From the NCBI GenBank assembly GCA_028289375.1, contig JANQQK010000028.1, forward strand, positions 131,318 through 195,317: 64,000 bases of DNA. Reading direction: 5' to 3'. Shown here piece by piece: positions 9,248 through 18,383 of the stretch. Made by a program: the position numbers and the translations under genes. Position 1 is the first letter of the stretch, and every line of letters starts with the position of its first letter. The notes beneath the pieces are model-generated. The model was not told where the DNA came from and did not search any database. It was given only the letters and a program-made list of their open reading frames with translations. Origin of the DNA: Phycisphaerae bacterium (GTDB lineage Bacteria > Planctomycetota > Phycisphaerae > UBA1845).

Positions 9248-11395
9248 ATGATGCGGATGATGATGCGTGTTTTTTCGATGGCGGTGCTGCTTGCGGTGGG
9301 TCCGATAGCCGCGCAGGCCGGTGAGTTTTTCAGCAACAGTTTCTCCTATCAGGGGCAATTGAAGGTTGATGGGCAGCCGGCGGACGGCGACTACGACTTC
9401 GAGTTCGAGATCTGGGATGCCGCATTTGGCGGGAACAGCTTCGGGGCTGAGGTGGTCAACGAGGTGGACGTTCGAGACGGCCTTTTCACCATTCGCGTCG
9501 ACATCGGTGAGGATATCTTCACGGGACAGTCTCGATGGCTGGCGGTCCGCGTGCGGGAGAATGAAGAATCGCCTTGGGTGAGTGTGGGCAACCGTCAGCA
9601 GGTCGTGGCCACGCCGCACGCGCTCGTGAGTGCGGACGCCGCGCGGCTGGGGGGACAGACCTCGTCATTTTACCGCAATGCGACCAACATTTTCACCGGT
9701 ACGCTGAATGTGAATCGCCTGCCCACTCAGGCCGCACGTCTGGACATGGCCCAGACATTCACGGCTGCTCCGCGATTCGGTTCAGCAGGCGCTCCGTTCT
9801 CGGTGACGAGTTCTGCGCAGATTCCGAACCTGAATGCGTCGATGGTTGGAGGCATGACCGCGAGCCAGTTGATGTCCGGTGGAGTGAGTGCGCCACTCGA
9901 ACTGACCGGGGACATCTCCGGCGGGAATGTGATCAGTGCGGTCAACACGGCGTCGGGAAACGCGTCCACCGCGATCAACGGGCACTCCAGCTCGTCAACG
10001 GGTTCCTCGGCTGCCATCATCGGCAGATCGGACAGCAATACGGGAACAGGTGTCTTCGGTCGTAGTGTTGCACCATCCGGCACGACGTATGGCGTTCGCG
10101 GTACGTCGGCGAGCGATAGCGGTCGCGGCGTATTCGGTCAGGCGCTGGCGTCGTCAGGATCGACGGTTGGCGGTCAGTTCGTGGCGACGAACAGCCCGAA
10201 CGGGCGAGGCGTCTTCGCGGACGGATCACAATATGGCGGATACCTGCTCGCCCGTGAGTCGAATGGTGTTGGCGTGTTTGCCTGGGCGAATTCGACGACC
10301 GGGCAAACAGCAGGCCTGCTGGGTCAGGCGGCCAGCAATGAGGGACGTGGCGTCTATGGACTCGCGACCAACTTATCTGGTAGCAACTTCGGCGTCTTCG
10401 GTGAGGCACGTGGTTCGTCCGGAGTCGGTGTGTATGGAGAAGCTGGTACTACGGGAGTTCAGGGTGAGTCAGACAATACGACCGGAACAGGATATGGAGG
10501 GTTCTTCCGTTCCAGGAGTACGGGTGGGTACGGTGTGTTCGGTGTGGCGACAGCTGGCACCGGGACGACGTACGGGGGGTATTTCCTGACGAACAGTGCG
10601 AACGGGACCGGCGTGCACGGGTTTGCGGGCAACATCGCCACCGGGACGAGCAAGGGCGTCTATGGTGAAAGCAGTGCCAATGGCGGTCGGGGTGTCCATG
10701 GCAAGGCCAATTCCGGTGTCGGTGTTTACGCGGAATCCAACAGCACCGGGACGAATCGGCCTGCCTTGTTCGTGACCAACACGAATGTCGGCGGCATCGG
10801 GATGTTCTCGCGGACGACGAGTTCGGACGCAAACGCGGTGTTCGTCAATCGCGGATCGGGTGACATCGTTCGCGGATTCAGTGGTCCGACCGGCGGCGAT
10901 CTGGTGTTCCGGGTTCAGAACAATGGTCGAACCGTCACGCGGAGTTTGCAGATTACCGGCGGGTCGGACCTTGCCGAGCCGTTCGATGTGACCACAGCCG
11001 ACGATGCGGACGTCAAACCAATTCCTGGCATGGTCATGGTGATTGACGAATCGCGACCGGGTCAACTGACGCCGGCAACGTCGGCGTATGACCGTCGTGT
11101 GGCGGGTGTGATCTCCGGGGCGAACGATCTGGCGCCGGGCATGATCATGACAGCCGACGGAAACGCTATCGTGGATGGTGCCCATCCGGTGGCGTTGACC
11201 GGTCGGGTGTGGTGTCTTTGCGATGCGTCCACAGGGCCGATTGTCCCGGGCGATTTGCTGACGACGTCGTCGACGGCGGGGCATGCGATGAAGGTCACGG
11301 ATCATGGTGCTGCACAAGGTGCGATCATCGGCAAGGCGATGACGCCCTTGAAGGAAGGCCGTGGTTTGGTGTTGTTGTTGGTGTCGCTGCAGTAA
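9248..11395 (+). CDS. secreted Gly-rich repeat protein with conserved C-terminal domain
   Basis: 715 aa. The start at 9248 is chosen because AGGAG lies 9 nt upstream and the product then opens with a signal peptide (MMRMMMRVFSMAVLLAVGPIAAQA). Residues 25-130 form an N-terminal beta domain (FSYQGQLKVDGQPADGDYDF) common in secreted proteins of environmental bacteria. About residues 255-510 are built of degenerate repeats of 20-30 residues with G-x-G-V-F/Y-G and T-Y-G-G-x-F motifs, probably a stacked beta structure. The last 145 residues (GSDLAEPFDV...PGMVMVID...GDLLTTSSTAGHAMK...IGKAM) form a separate compact domain that I recognise as recurrent at the end of such proteins but cannot name. It is probably a surface or extracellular structural protein. 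Confidence 0.8.
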   Translation: MMRMMMRVFSMAVLLAVGPIAAQAGEFFSNSFSYQGQLKVDGQPADGDYDFEFEIWDAAFGGNSFGAEVVNEVDVRDGLFTIRVDIGEDIFTGQSRWLAVRVRENEESPWVSVGNRQQVVATPHALVSADAARLGGQTSSFYRNATNIFTGTLNVNRLPTQAARLDMAQTFTAAPRFGSAGAPFSVTSSAQIPNLNASMVGGMTASQLMSGGVSAPLELTGDISGGNVISAVNTASGNASTAINGHSSSSTGSSAAIIGRSDSNTGTGVFGRSVAPSGTTYGVRGTSASDSGRGVFGQALASSGSTVGGQFVATNSPNGRGVFADGSQYGGYLLARESNGVGVFAWANSTTGQTAGLLGQAASNEGRGVYGLATNLSGSNFGVFGEARGSSGVGVYGEAGTTGVQGESDNTTGTGYGGFFRSRSTGGYGVFGVATAGTGTTYGGYFLTNSANGTGVHGFAGNIATGTSKGVYGESSANGGRGVHGKANSGVGVYAESNSTGTNRPALFVTNTNVGGIGMFSRTTSSDANAVFVNRGSGDIVRGFSGPTGGDLVFRVQNNGRTVTRSLQITGGSDLAEPFDVTTADDADVKPIPGMVMVIDESRPGQLTPATSAYDRRVAGVISGANDLAPGMIMTADGNAIVDGAHPVALTGRVWCLCDASTGPIVPGDLLTTSSTAGHAMKVTDHGAAQGAIIGKAMTPLKEGRGLVLLLVSLQ
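10015..10770 (+). repeat. degenerate Gly-rich coding repeats (G-x-G-V-F/Y-G units)
   Basis: Within the secreted protein gene, this stretch encodes about a dozen imperfect units containing GVFG, GVYG, GVHG or YGGxF, spaced roughly 20-30 residues apart. The similarity is clear in protein and weaker in DNA, so the repeats are old rather than a recent expansion. Confidence 0.6.
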
Positions 11396-11429
11396 GCACA
11401 TTGCGACAAATGCAAAGGAAGGTGCAGCG

Positions 11430-13904
11430 ATGACAACGAAAATGATCATGTCGGCCCTGATGGTCCTGAGCGGCATCGCAGTTGCGACGGCCCAGGAAAG
11501 AGAATTGCCCGGCAACTACGACGCCGAAACGCTCGAGCGCAAGAAGGACAACGAACGCCGCTTCATGGAGGAGCGCAAGTTCGATTTGTCCCCGGAGGAA
11601 CACCTGCATGCGATTGAGGTGACGGGGATGAAGCAGGCCGTCGAGGCATTCGACCGTCAGCAGCGCGAAGCCGGTGCAGATGGACCGTCGGCTGCGTCGG
11701 GTGACGGGCAGTGGATTGCAGTGGGGCCGACCGGCACTCCGCCGCCGCATACAGGGGCAAGCAGTGCGACGACCGGCAATGGGCGAGTCAGTGCGATTCA
11801 CTTCCGTGGCACCGGCGTGTTCACATATTACGCAGGAGCAAGCACCGGCGGGTTGTGGCGACGTTCCAGTCTCTCTTCCAATTGGACGGACATGAGCCAG
11901 ACGCTGCCCAATCTCAAGGTGTCGTCCATCGCGGTGCGGGAAACGAATGCGACGTACATCGTCGTTGGCACCGGTGATCAGCGCGAAAGCGGCGCAGGAA
12001 TCTTCGTCACCACGAACACGGGTCTGACATGGACGGCGGCGACGTTCAACACAAGCTCGATTCCCACGCAGGTTCCTGTGATCAAGATTGATCCGAACAA
12101 TGAAGACAACATGATCGCCGCGACGAACAACGGCATTTATCGTTCGACGAACGGTGGTTTCCATTGGGTGCAACTGCAGGAGGGCAATTTCAGAGACCTG
12201 GTCACCCGAAACGGGACGTTTCAGATTCAGCTTGCCGTTCGGGTCAGTCCGGGAGAGCTGTGGCGATCGAACGACTTTGGTGCGTCATGGTTCCTGTTCA
12301 CAGACAACAGCGATGACGCGGACTTCCCCGAGAATTTTCGGCGGGCGCGAATCGCGACGTGTCGCACGTCGGTGAACACGCTGGCCATGATCATCGGCGA
12401 CAATGACATCGACAGTGACTGGGGACTCGAGACCGTCATCTACTCCACCGATTTCGGGAACACCTGGCGGAACATCACCGGGAATCTCGGAGATTTCAAT
12501 CATGGACAAATGTTCCATGTGAATGCGATCGCCATCAAGCCGGATAACCCGAACGAGGTGTACGTTGGTGTCGTGGGGCTGTTCCGCACCACCAATGCCA
12601 ACGTGGCCAATCCAACCTGGACACAGATCGACGGCGGCCATGCCGACGTAACGCAACTGGTGTTCACCGAGCAAACCGGGGACAACCTGATGTGGATCTG
12701 CAATGACGGCGGTTTGTATCGTCATACCGTCGGTGGAAACACGGTGGATTTCAATGGCATTGGTTCGACTGGCCTGCGCGTGGCGCAATGCCGCTCCGTC
12801 GACGCAGAACGGACAATGGTGGTTACCGGCAAGCAGGACACTGGCACGTCACGAACCGTGAACAACGGGCAAAGCTGGGTCAACATCGGGGGCGGGGATG
12901 GCGCATACGTGGCCATCAGCGATCCGATTGGTCAGGACTTTTTCTTCTCCTCAGGACCTATACCGGGTTGCTGTTCATCGACGTTTTTTCAGCCGTTTTC
13001 CGGCGGTCCAGAGAATATCGGGCTGCCTGAGACGGACGTTGGCTTGATGTGGTACGACATGATCGGCGACGAGTTGTACTCGATGACATGCGGGCTGTTC
13101 TGCGGTGCGACGTCGCAGCCTCTGCCCGTGTCGCCGGGGCAATGGACCGGGCATTATGCCCTTCCATGCAACCACCGCGCTCTGTCCGGGAGCTATCTCG
13201 ATGCGACGCTGTTCTCCACATGCTGGGATGATGCCGGCCTATTCGTCAGTCGACGCGTTGGCGGCGATTATGACGAGTTCCCAGAGTCGATCGACATCGG
13301 GTTGCAGACTGGGGCTGCAGAACCATGGCGGGTCGTCGCGTCGCGCGAGCGGCTTGGCGAGAGCTGGCTGTGCGTGCTCGGCAACACCAGTTGGCCACGA
13401 ATTCTCCACACGACCGACTTTTGGCAAACCTATGAGGACATTTCGTCCACATTGTCGCTCGTGAATCGGGTGACCAGCCTCGTCGTCATGCCGTTCACCG
13501 ATGGTCAGGAGATCATCGCAGCCACGACGATCGGCGTGTTCCGCACGCAGGATGGCGGCGGCACGTGGGAGCCGTTCAACGAGGGCATGCCAATCGTCGA
13601 CGCACGCGAAATCCAGCTCGATTATCGGACGAACGGGCTTGTACGCCTGACCGTCGCAACCTATGGCCGCGGTGTTTGGCAGCGGACGTTCAGCCGGACG
13701 CCGCTCGTATACGTCGATGACCGCAATTTTGATACGCAGGACGGGACGTTGCGGTATCCCTATCGGCAGCTTGAGGATGCGATAAACGCGGTGCCGGCGG
13801 GTGGACGCGTCGCGCTGCACGGGGACAACTACGTCGATGCCCCCATCACGATCACAAGTCCAATGATCCTCAGCGCCTATGAAACGCCGGCGATCATCCG
13901 TTAG
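11430..13904 (+). CDS. secreted BNR/sortilin-like beta-propeller protein
   Basis: 824 aa. AAGGAAGG lies 8-15 nt upstream of the ATG at 11430, and the first 21 residues form a signal peptide (MIMSALMVLSGIAVATAQE). The body has Asp-box (BNR) motifs of the form S/T-x-D-x-G-x-T-W: STDFGNTW, TQDGGGTW, SNDFGASW, STNGGFHW. These are typical of sortilin/VPS10-like and sialidase-like propellers. No sialidase arginine triad could be assigned, so an enzymatic role is not claimed. The last 65 residues (VYVDDRNFD...LEDAINAVPAGGRVALHGDNY) form a short beta-helix-like module often found at the end of planctomycete secreted proteins. Only 34 nt separate it from the preceding gene, and the next gene starts 36 nt downstream, so the three are probably one transcription unit. 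Confidence 0.82.
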   Translation: MTTKMIMSALMVLSGIAVATAQERELPGNYDAETLERKKDNERRFMEERKFDLSPEEHLHAIEVTGMKQAVEAFDRQQREAGADGPSAASGDGQWIAVGPTGTPPPHTGASSATTGNGRVSAIHFRGTGVFTYYAGASTGGLWRRSSLSSNWTDMSQTLPNLKVSSIAVRETNATYIVVGTGDQRESGAGIFVTTNTGLTWTAATFNTSSIPTQVPVIKIDPNNEDNMIAATNNGIYRSTNGGFHWVQLQEGNFRDLVTRNGTFQIQLAVRVSPGELWRSNDFGASWFLFTDNSDDADFPENFRRARIATCRTSVNTLAMIIGDNDIDSDWGLETVIYSTDFGNTWRNITGNLGDFNHGQMFHVNAIAIKPDNPNEVYVGVVGLFRTTNANVANPTWTQIDGGHADVTQLVFTEQTGDNLMWICNDGGLYRHTVGGNTVDFNGIGSTGLRVAQCRSVDAERTMVVTGKQDTGTSRTVNNGQSWVNIGGGDGAYVAISDPIGQDFFFSSGPIPGCCSSTFFQPFSGGPENIGLPETDVGLMWYDMIGDELYSMTCGLFCGATSQPLPVSPGQWTGHYALPCNHRALSGSYLDATLFSTCWDDAGLFVSRRVGGDYDEFPESIDIGLQTGAAEPWRVVASRERLGESWLCVLGNTSWPRILHTTDFWQTYEDISSTLSLVNRVTSLVVMPFTDGQEIIAATTIGVFRTQDGGGTWEPFNEGMPIVDAREIQLDYRTNGLVRLTVATYGRGVWQRTFSRTPLVYVDDRNFDTQDGTLRYPYRQLEDAINAVPAGGRVALHGDNYVDAPITITSPMILSAYETPAIIR

Positions 13905-13940
13905 AATGGGAGCGATGCGATGGCAGGCAAGGAGATAATC

Positions 13941-14360
13941 GTGCGACACGACGGCTGGCGAAGAAGAATCATGGTTGGCGCAGTGGCGATCCTCGGATTG
14001 GCCATGGTGGCCGGTGCGGAGTTTACGATCGAGCGCTATTCGATCGACGGCGGCGGCGGGACGCACTTACAGGGCGGACGTTTCGAGTTGCACGCCACGA
14101 TTGGGCAGGGCGATGCGAGCGTCGTCATGACTTCCGAGCCATACACGCTGACCGCAGGCCTGTGGTTTCCGCTCAATGCGGGCGACTGCGATGTCGACGG
14201 CGTGACGGGTTTGTTCGACTTCGATCGCTTCGCCGACTGCCAACTCGGTCCGGCCGGCGGCATCGTCGATCCCGATTGCGCCTGCTTCGATGCGGATGGT
14301 GACGACGATGTCGACCTCGTCGATTTCGGCATGTTCCAGGTCAGCGTCGACAGCGTGTAA
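13941..14360 (+). CDS. small secreted protein with dockerin-like C-terminus
   Basis: 139 aa from a GTG at 13941. A perfect AAGGAG (13929-13934) stands 6 nt before this GTG, which is directly followed by a canonical signal peptide (RRRIMVGAVAILGLAMVAGA). An in-frame ATG at 13920 with GGGAG upstream is the alternative and adds 7 residues. The mature part has a short beta domain (IERYSIDGGGGTHLQGG...GLWFP), then two calcium-loop-like motifs, GDCDVDGVTGLFDFDRF and DADGDDDVDLVDFGMFQ. This is the dockerin-like/EF-hand tail widespread in Phycisphaerae exported proteins. It may be a partner or anchor for the upstream propeller protein; that is an inference from position. Confidence 0.8.
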   Translation: MRHDGWRRRIMVGAVAILGLAMVAGAEFTIERYSIDGGGGTHLQGGRFELHATIGQGDASVVMTSEPYTLTAGLWFPLNAGDCDVDGVTGLFDFDRFADCQLGPAGGIVDPDCACFDADGDDDVDLVDFGMFQVSVDSV

Positions 14361-14468
14361 CACTGGCCAAGTTGTTCCCAGGGAGGCGCGTGACGCGGCA
14401 TCGCGGCGTGTGTGCGGCGTCCATCTCCCGGCGGTACACGGGAAGCGGCGTGATGGCCGAGCCAACGA

Positions 14469-14837
14469 TTACGTCAGTTGCTCGATGATGAGTTGGTACA
14501 GAACGGTCAACTCTGAATCAGTCGCGAAGTCGTCCCCCGCTGTCAGACGCTTCACAACCAACTCCGTTGCGAGACCCATCTCGCGCAGTATCTGGCGTGC
14601 CTGATGCCATTGCGGAAGCCAGAACATCGACGACTTCAAGCCCTCAACCGTCTCCGATCGTCGCAGGAAGTGTTTCATGTCGAGAATGAAATAGACACCC
14701 TCCTGGAAGGGTGACTGTACCTCGATGATGTTGGCTTCGTCGAAGACGTAGTGGCCGACGGCGGGCTCCCATGCCAAGCCATGGTCGCGCATCTGGCGGG
14801 CGAGGTCGATTTCCTGCTGAGAAAAGCGTGTTGTCAT
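14469..14837 (-). CDS. conserved hypothetical protein, small, soluble
   Basis: 122 aa from the ATG at 14837 (GGAA lies about 9 nt upstream; an in-frame ATG at 14912 would run into the promoter region of the divergent gene). There is no signal peptide or membrane segment. It begins TTRFSQQEIDLARQMRDHGLAWEPAVGHYV and contains hydrophobic/acidic stretches (FQEGVYFILDMKHFL, WLPQWHQARQILREMG). I do not recognise a named family. It is convergent with the dockerin-tailed protein (108 nt apart) and divergent from the DUF2256-DUF3253 gene. Confidence 0.7.
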   Translation of the reverse strand: MTTRFSQQEIDLARQMRDHGLAWEPAVGHYVFDEANIIEVQSPFQEGVYFILDMKHFLRRSETVEGLKSSMFWLPQWHQARQILREMGLATELVVKRLTAGDDFATDSELTVLYQLIIEQLT

Positions 14838-14888
14838 GTGGAATTCCGGGGTGTTCACAGTCGCTCGTCGGATCGCTTGGCATGAGTC

Positions 14889-14894
14889 TATACT
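14889..14894 (+). promoter_or_regulatory. -10 element suggesting a leaderless mRNA
   Basis: TATACT ends 6 nt before the ATG at 14901, so a transcript would begin at or within a base or two of the start codon. No Shine-Dalgarno sequence precedes this ATG. The -35 region is not recognisable, so this is a moderate call. Confidence 0.4.
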
Positions 14895-14900
14895 CACGCG

Positions 14901-15275
14901 ATGGGCAATCAAGCAGTCAAGACGTGCAAGTCCTGCGGTCGGGAGATTCAGTGGCGTAAGAAGTGGGAACGCGACTGGGATCAGGTGAAGTACTGTTCAA
15001 AGAGCTGCCGCCAACGCAAGCCCTCGGACGTGGATCGAGCGTTGGAAGACGCGATTCTTGGTATGCTGCATACCCGATCGCGCGACGCATCGATCTGCCC
15101 AAGCGACGCAGCCCGAAAAGTCGGTGATGACGACAGTTGGCGTGCACTGATGGAACCAGCCCGTCGCGCGGCCAGGCGGCTGGTGGATCGGGGACTTGTG
15201 CAGATCACGCAGAAAGGGCGCGTCGTGGATCCGTCGACGGCGAAGGGTCCGATCCGGATCAGGCTGTCGCGCTGA
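14901..15275 (+). CDS. DUF2256-DUF3253 fusion protein, photolyase neighbour
   Basis: 124 aa. The N-terminus (residues 8-40) is a DUF2256 zinc-ribbon-like module with C-x2-C (KTCKSCG), [15 protein letters not shown] and SKSC. Residues 45-124 match DUF3253, with [40 protein letters not shown] and GPIRIR. Both domains are of unknown function. DUF2256 proteins are known to sit beside, or be fused to, photolyase/cryptochrome-related genes. Here the photolyase-like gene begins 11 nt downstream, which fits a shared role, perhaps nucleic acid binding or redox support. Translation may be leaderless. Confidence 0.85.
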   Translation: MGNQAVKTCKSCGREIQWRKKWERDWDQVKYCSKSCRQRKPSDVDRALEDAILGMLHTRSRDASICPSDAARKVGDDDSWRALMEPARRAARRLVDRGLVQITQKGRVVDPSTAKGPIRIRLSR

Positions 15276-15286
15276 GGGAGCCATCG

Positions 15287-16822
15287 ATGGCGAAGCGATC
15301 AAGCACGAAGAAACTGTTCGTCGTACTGGGAAATCAGTTGTTCCCCTTCGCCCACGTCAAACCCCATCGCGACGCCCGGTTTTTCATGGCTGAGGACGTC
15401 GGTTTGTGCACCTACGTGCGACACCACAAGCAGAAGATCGTCCTGTTCCTGGCCGCGATGCGTGCCTACCGCGACGAGCTGGTCAAGAACGATTGCCGTG
15501 TGCATTACGAAACGCTGGAGGATGGCAAGACCTACGAGGAGAGACTCACCTCCGTAGTGAAGCAGCGCAAGTTCGACGAACTGATCATGTGGGAGATCGA
15601 GGACAAGTTCTTCGAGCAACGCATGAAGGCCTTCGCCGATGAGCACAACCTATCGCTGACGTTCCTCCCAAGCCCGATGTTTCTCACACCGCGAGCCGAC
15701 TTCGCCAACTGGCTCGACAAGAAGAGGCCATTCATGGCGTCGTTCTACCAATGGCAGCGGAAGCGGCTTGGCCTGCTCCTCGAAAATGACGGCGGACCGG
15801 TCGGCGGGCGCTGGTCGTATGATGACGAGAATCGCAAAGCCCTGCCCAAAGACGTTGCCATCCCCCAAACCGGTCCGGCCAACGCAACCGACCACGTGAC
15901 CGAGTTGATCTCGATCGTCAATGAGCGGTTCGCCGAACACCCCGGAGAGTTGTCTGAAGCCACGTGGTGGTTGCCGACGACGCGTCGACAGGCACTCGAT
16001 TGGCTGCGACAGTTCATCGAGCAGCGATTCGATACATTCGGTCCGTATGAGGACGCTCTTTCGACGCGTGACCCGTTCCTGTTCCACTCGGTGCTGACCC
16101 CTGTGTTGAATCTTGGCTTGGTCACTCCGGACGAGGTCGTGGAACGTGCGATGATGCACGCGGCGGATCACGATATTCCGCTCAACTCGCTTGAAGGCTT
16201 CGTCCGGCAGATCATCGGTTGGCGCGAATTCATTCGCGGTGTGTATCAACGATTTTCAGAGAAACAAGAGGCCGGCAATTTCTTCGGACACAAGCGAAAG
16301 CTGACGGCCATGTGGTATGACGGCACGACGGGACTGCTGCCGCTCGATGACGTCATCCACAAGACACAGCGGTATGGCTGGGCACATCACATCGAACGTC
16401 TGATGGTCGCAGCCAACCTGATGACGCTGTGCGAGATTCACCCGCGCGATGCCTATCGCTGGTTCATGGAGATGTTCGTCGACAGCAGCGACTGGGTCAT
16501 GGTGCCGAATGTGCTCGGAATGGGCATTTTCGCCGATGGCGGCATCTTTTCGACGAAGCCCTACATCTGCGGCAGCAATTACATCCGAAAGATGAGCGAC
16601 TACCCGAAACCCAGGCCTGACGATCACATCGAAGGCTGCAGGGGCACGTGGTGCGATGTGACGGACGGGTTGTACTGGCGATTTGTCGACAAGAATCGGG
16701 AGTTTTTCAAAGGGCAGGCGCGCATGGCCCAATTGGTCGGCACGCTCGATCGCATGAAGGCGGATCGTCGCAACGCGATTTTCGAATCTGCAGAGTTGTT
16801 CATCAAACGCGTGACGACGTAG
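15287..16822 (+). CDS. cryptochrome/photolyase-related protein (FeS-BCP/PhrB-like family)
   Basis: 511 aa from the ATG at 15287, with GAGGGAG 6-12 nt upstream. The N-terminal alpha/beta half (VVLGNQLFP...AMRAYRDEL) and the C-terminal helical FAD domain belong to the deoxyribodipyrimidine photolyase-related family that includes bacterial (6-4) photolyases. Recognisable motifs are REFIRGVY, W-x-H-H-I-E-R-L-M, VPNVLGMGIFADGG, KPYICGSNYI and GLYWRF. The likely role is light-driven repair of UV lesions in DNA, or light sensing. The C-x-x-C pair that follows M-S-D-Y in iron-sulfur members is absent. Only C382, C428, C451 and C456 lie in the C-terminal part, so cluster binding is uncertain. It is convergent with the SDR gene, 4 nt apart. 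Confidence 0.88.
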   Translation: MAKRSSTKKLFVVLGNQLFPFAHVKPHRDARFFMAEDVGLCTYVRHHKQKIVLFLAAMRAYRDELVKNDCRVHYETLEDGKTYEERLTSVVKQRKFDELIMWEIEDKFFEQRMKAFADEHNLSLTFLPSPMFLTPRADFANWLDKKRPFMASFYQWQRKRLGLLLENDGGPVGGRWSYDDENRKALPKDVAIPQTGPANATDHVTELISIVNERFAEHPGELSEATWWLPTTRRQALDWLRQFIEQRFDTFGPYEDALSTRDPFLFHSVLTPVLNLGLVTPDEVVERAMMHAADHDIPLNSLEGFVRQIIGWREFIRGVYQRFSEKQEAGNFFGHKRKLTAMWYDGTTGLLPLDDVIHKTQRYGWAHHIERLMVAANLMTLCEIHPRDAYRWFMEMFVDSSDWVMVPNVLGMGIFADGGIFSTKPYICGSNYIRKMSDYPKPRPDDHIEGCRGTWCDVTDGLYWRFVDKNREFFKGQARMAQLVGTLDRMKADRRNAIFESAELFIKRVTT

Positions 16823-16826
16823 GTGC

Positions 16827-18329
16827 TCAATCGATCGCACTCGGCACGGGCACGTCCTCGTTCATCAGTTGCTGTGCCGTCCGTTTGATGCCATTGAGCA
16901 TGCCGGTAAAGACGATTCCATGCAGCGGGAGTACCGAACACCAGTACGCAATTCCGATCAGTCCCTTCGGCCGAAAGCGCGCTGTCTGCGTCAGCCGGGT
17001 GCGTGGCGCCGCATCGTCGAGTGATTCAATGTCAAACGTCAGCTCCGCCTCGCCGGGCAGTTTCATCTCCGCCCGCAGACGCAGGTGCCGATTCCGTTCG
17101 ATGCCGGTGACACGCCAGAAGTCCAGCGCGTCGCCGAATCCGACGTTCTCCGGATTGCGTCGTCCCCGTCGCAGTCCCGGTCCGCCAACGAAACGATCCA
17201 TCCACCCGCGAATACGCCACAACCAGTCCGCCGCGTAATAACCATGAGCACCGCCAATGCGGCAGACGGCACGGTAGACCGCATCGGAATCTGCATCTAT
17301 CAGGATGTCGCGTTGATCGATGAACACCTGTCCGCCAGACCAGTCCGGGTCACCCGGCATCGGCCCCGCATCGGACCACGACGTTTCGATCGCGTGCGTG
17401 CGGGCTTTGCCCATCGCACGCTGAATTGCTTCACGGACGCCGAACAATTCCTGCGGCATCAGCCGCGCTGCGTCGTTGTTCTGGCAGACAACGCGATTGC
17501 GCAATCCTTCCGCCAGCGGACGTGCGATCTTGCTGCTGAGCGGCGTCACCAGGTGAATCCAAAGCGAGCTCAAGCGTGGCGTGAGCACGGGAACGGGGAG
17601 AATCACACGCCGATGCAGTCCGCGCGCCTCCGCCATGATCTGCATGATCTCCTTGTAGGTCATCACGTCGGCACCACCGATGTCGAACGTGTGACCCACC
17701 GTATCCGGGCAGTCAAGGCAGGCCACCAGATAGTGAAGCACGTTGCGAACGGCGATGGGCTGAGACTCGGTCTTGACCCAGCGAGGCGTGACCATGATCG
17801 GGAGGCGTTCCACGAGGTAGCGCAAGATCTCAAACGACGCCGATCCCGAGCCGATGATCATCGCCGCGCGAAACACCGTCAGCGGAACCTCGGTCGACGC
17901 CAACGCCGATTCAACTTCCTGTCGCGACGCAAGATGCTCGCTTAAGCCCGACCCCGTCTCGCCCATCCCGCCAAGATAGATGATCCGCTGGACCGCGCTC
18001 TTTGCCGCCGCCGGCGCAAACCCTTCAGCCAACGCACGGTCCTTCGCACGATACTCCGCACCAGCCACCATCATCGAGTGGATGAGATAATACGCCGCAT
18101 CGCATCCCGCCATCGCCGCAACGAGCGACGCAGAATCCTCAGCGTTGCCCGTAACAATTTCGAGTCGCTCATCGCCGAACCACGGACGGGCTTCGAGCTT
18201 TCGAGGCTCGCGAACCAGGCAGCGCACCCGATACCCCGCTTCCAGCAGCCGCGGCACCAGTCGCCCCCCAATGTACCCCGTCGCACCGGTCACAAGCATG
18301 CGTTCGATTGAGTGGGCATCGCTCATCAC
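16827..18329 (-). CDS. SDR-family NAD(P)-binding oxidoreductase fused to DUF2867
   Basis: 500 aa. Residues 10-300 form an atypical extended SDR domain with the nucleotide loop VTGATGYIGGRL, a VREPRK basic motif after beta-2 that is consistent with NADP, and YLGGMGE. The canonical Y-x3-K is not obvious, as in NmrA-like and other atypical members. Residues about 345-490 match DUF2867 (DADSDAVYRAVCRIGG, GYYAADWLWRIRG, DALDFWRV, RPKGLIGIAYW). This SDR-DUF2867 architecture is common near photolyase genes in bacteria. The substrate is unknown. The gene is convergent with the photolyase gene and its upstream neighbour is on the same strand 54 nt away. Confidence 0.85.
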   Translation of the reverse strand: MMSDAHSIERMLVTGATGYIGGRLVPRLLEAGYRVRCLVREPRKLEARPWFGDERLEIVTGNAEDSASLVAAMAGCDAAYYLIHSMMVAGAEYRAKDRALAEGFAPAAAKSAVQRIIYLGGMGETGSGLSEHLASRQEVESALASTEVPLTVFRAAMIIGSGSASFEILRYLVERLPIMVTPRWVKTESQPIAVRNVLHYLVACLDCPDTVGHTFDIGGADVMTYKEIMQIMAEARGLHRRVILPVPVLTPRLSSLWIHLVTPLSSKIARPLAEGLRNRVVCQNNDAARLMPQELFGVREAIQRAMGKARTHAIETSWSDAGPMPGDPDWSGGQVFIDQRDILIDADSDAVYRAVCRIGGAHGYYAADWLWRIRGWMDRFVGGPGLRRGRRNPENVGFGDALDFWRVTGIERNRHLRLRAEMKLPGEAELTFDIESLDDAAPRTRLTQTARFRPKGLIGIAYWCSVLPLHGIVFTGMLNGIKRTAQQLMNEDVPVPSAID

Positions 18330-18383
18330 CGACGCATTGTAGAGGACGACCGCACCATCCGGCGAGCAACTACCAGCCGATGG

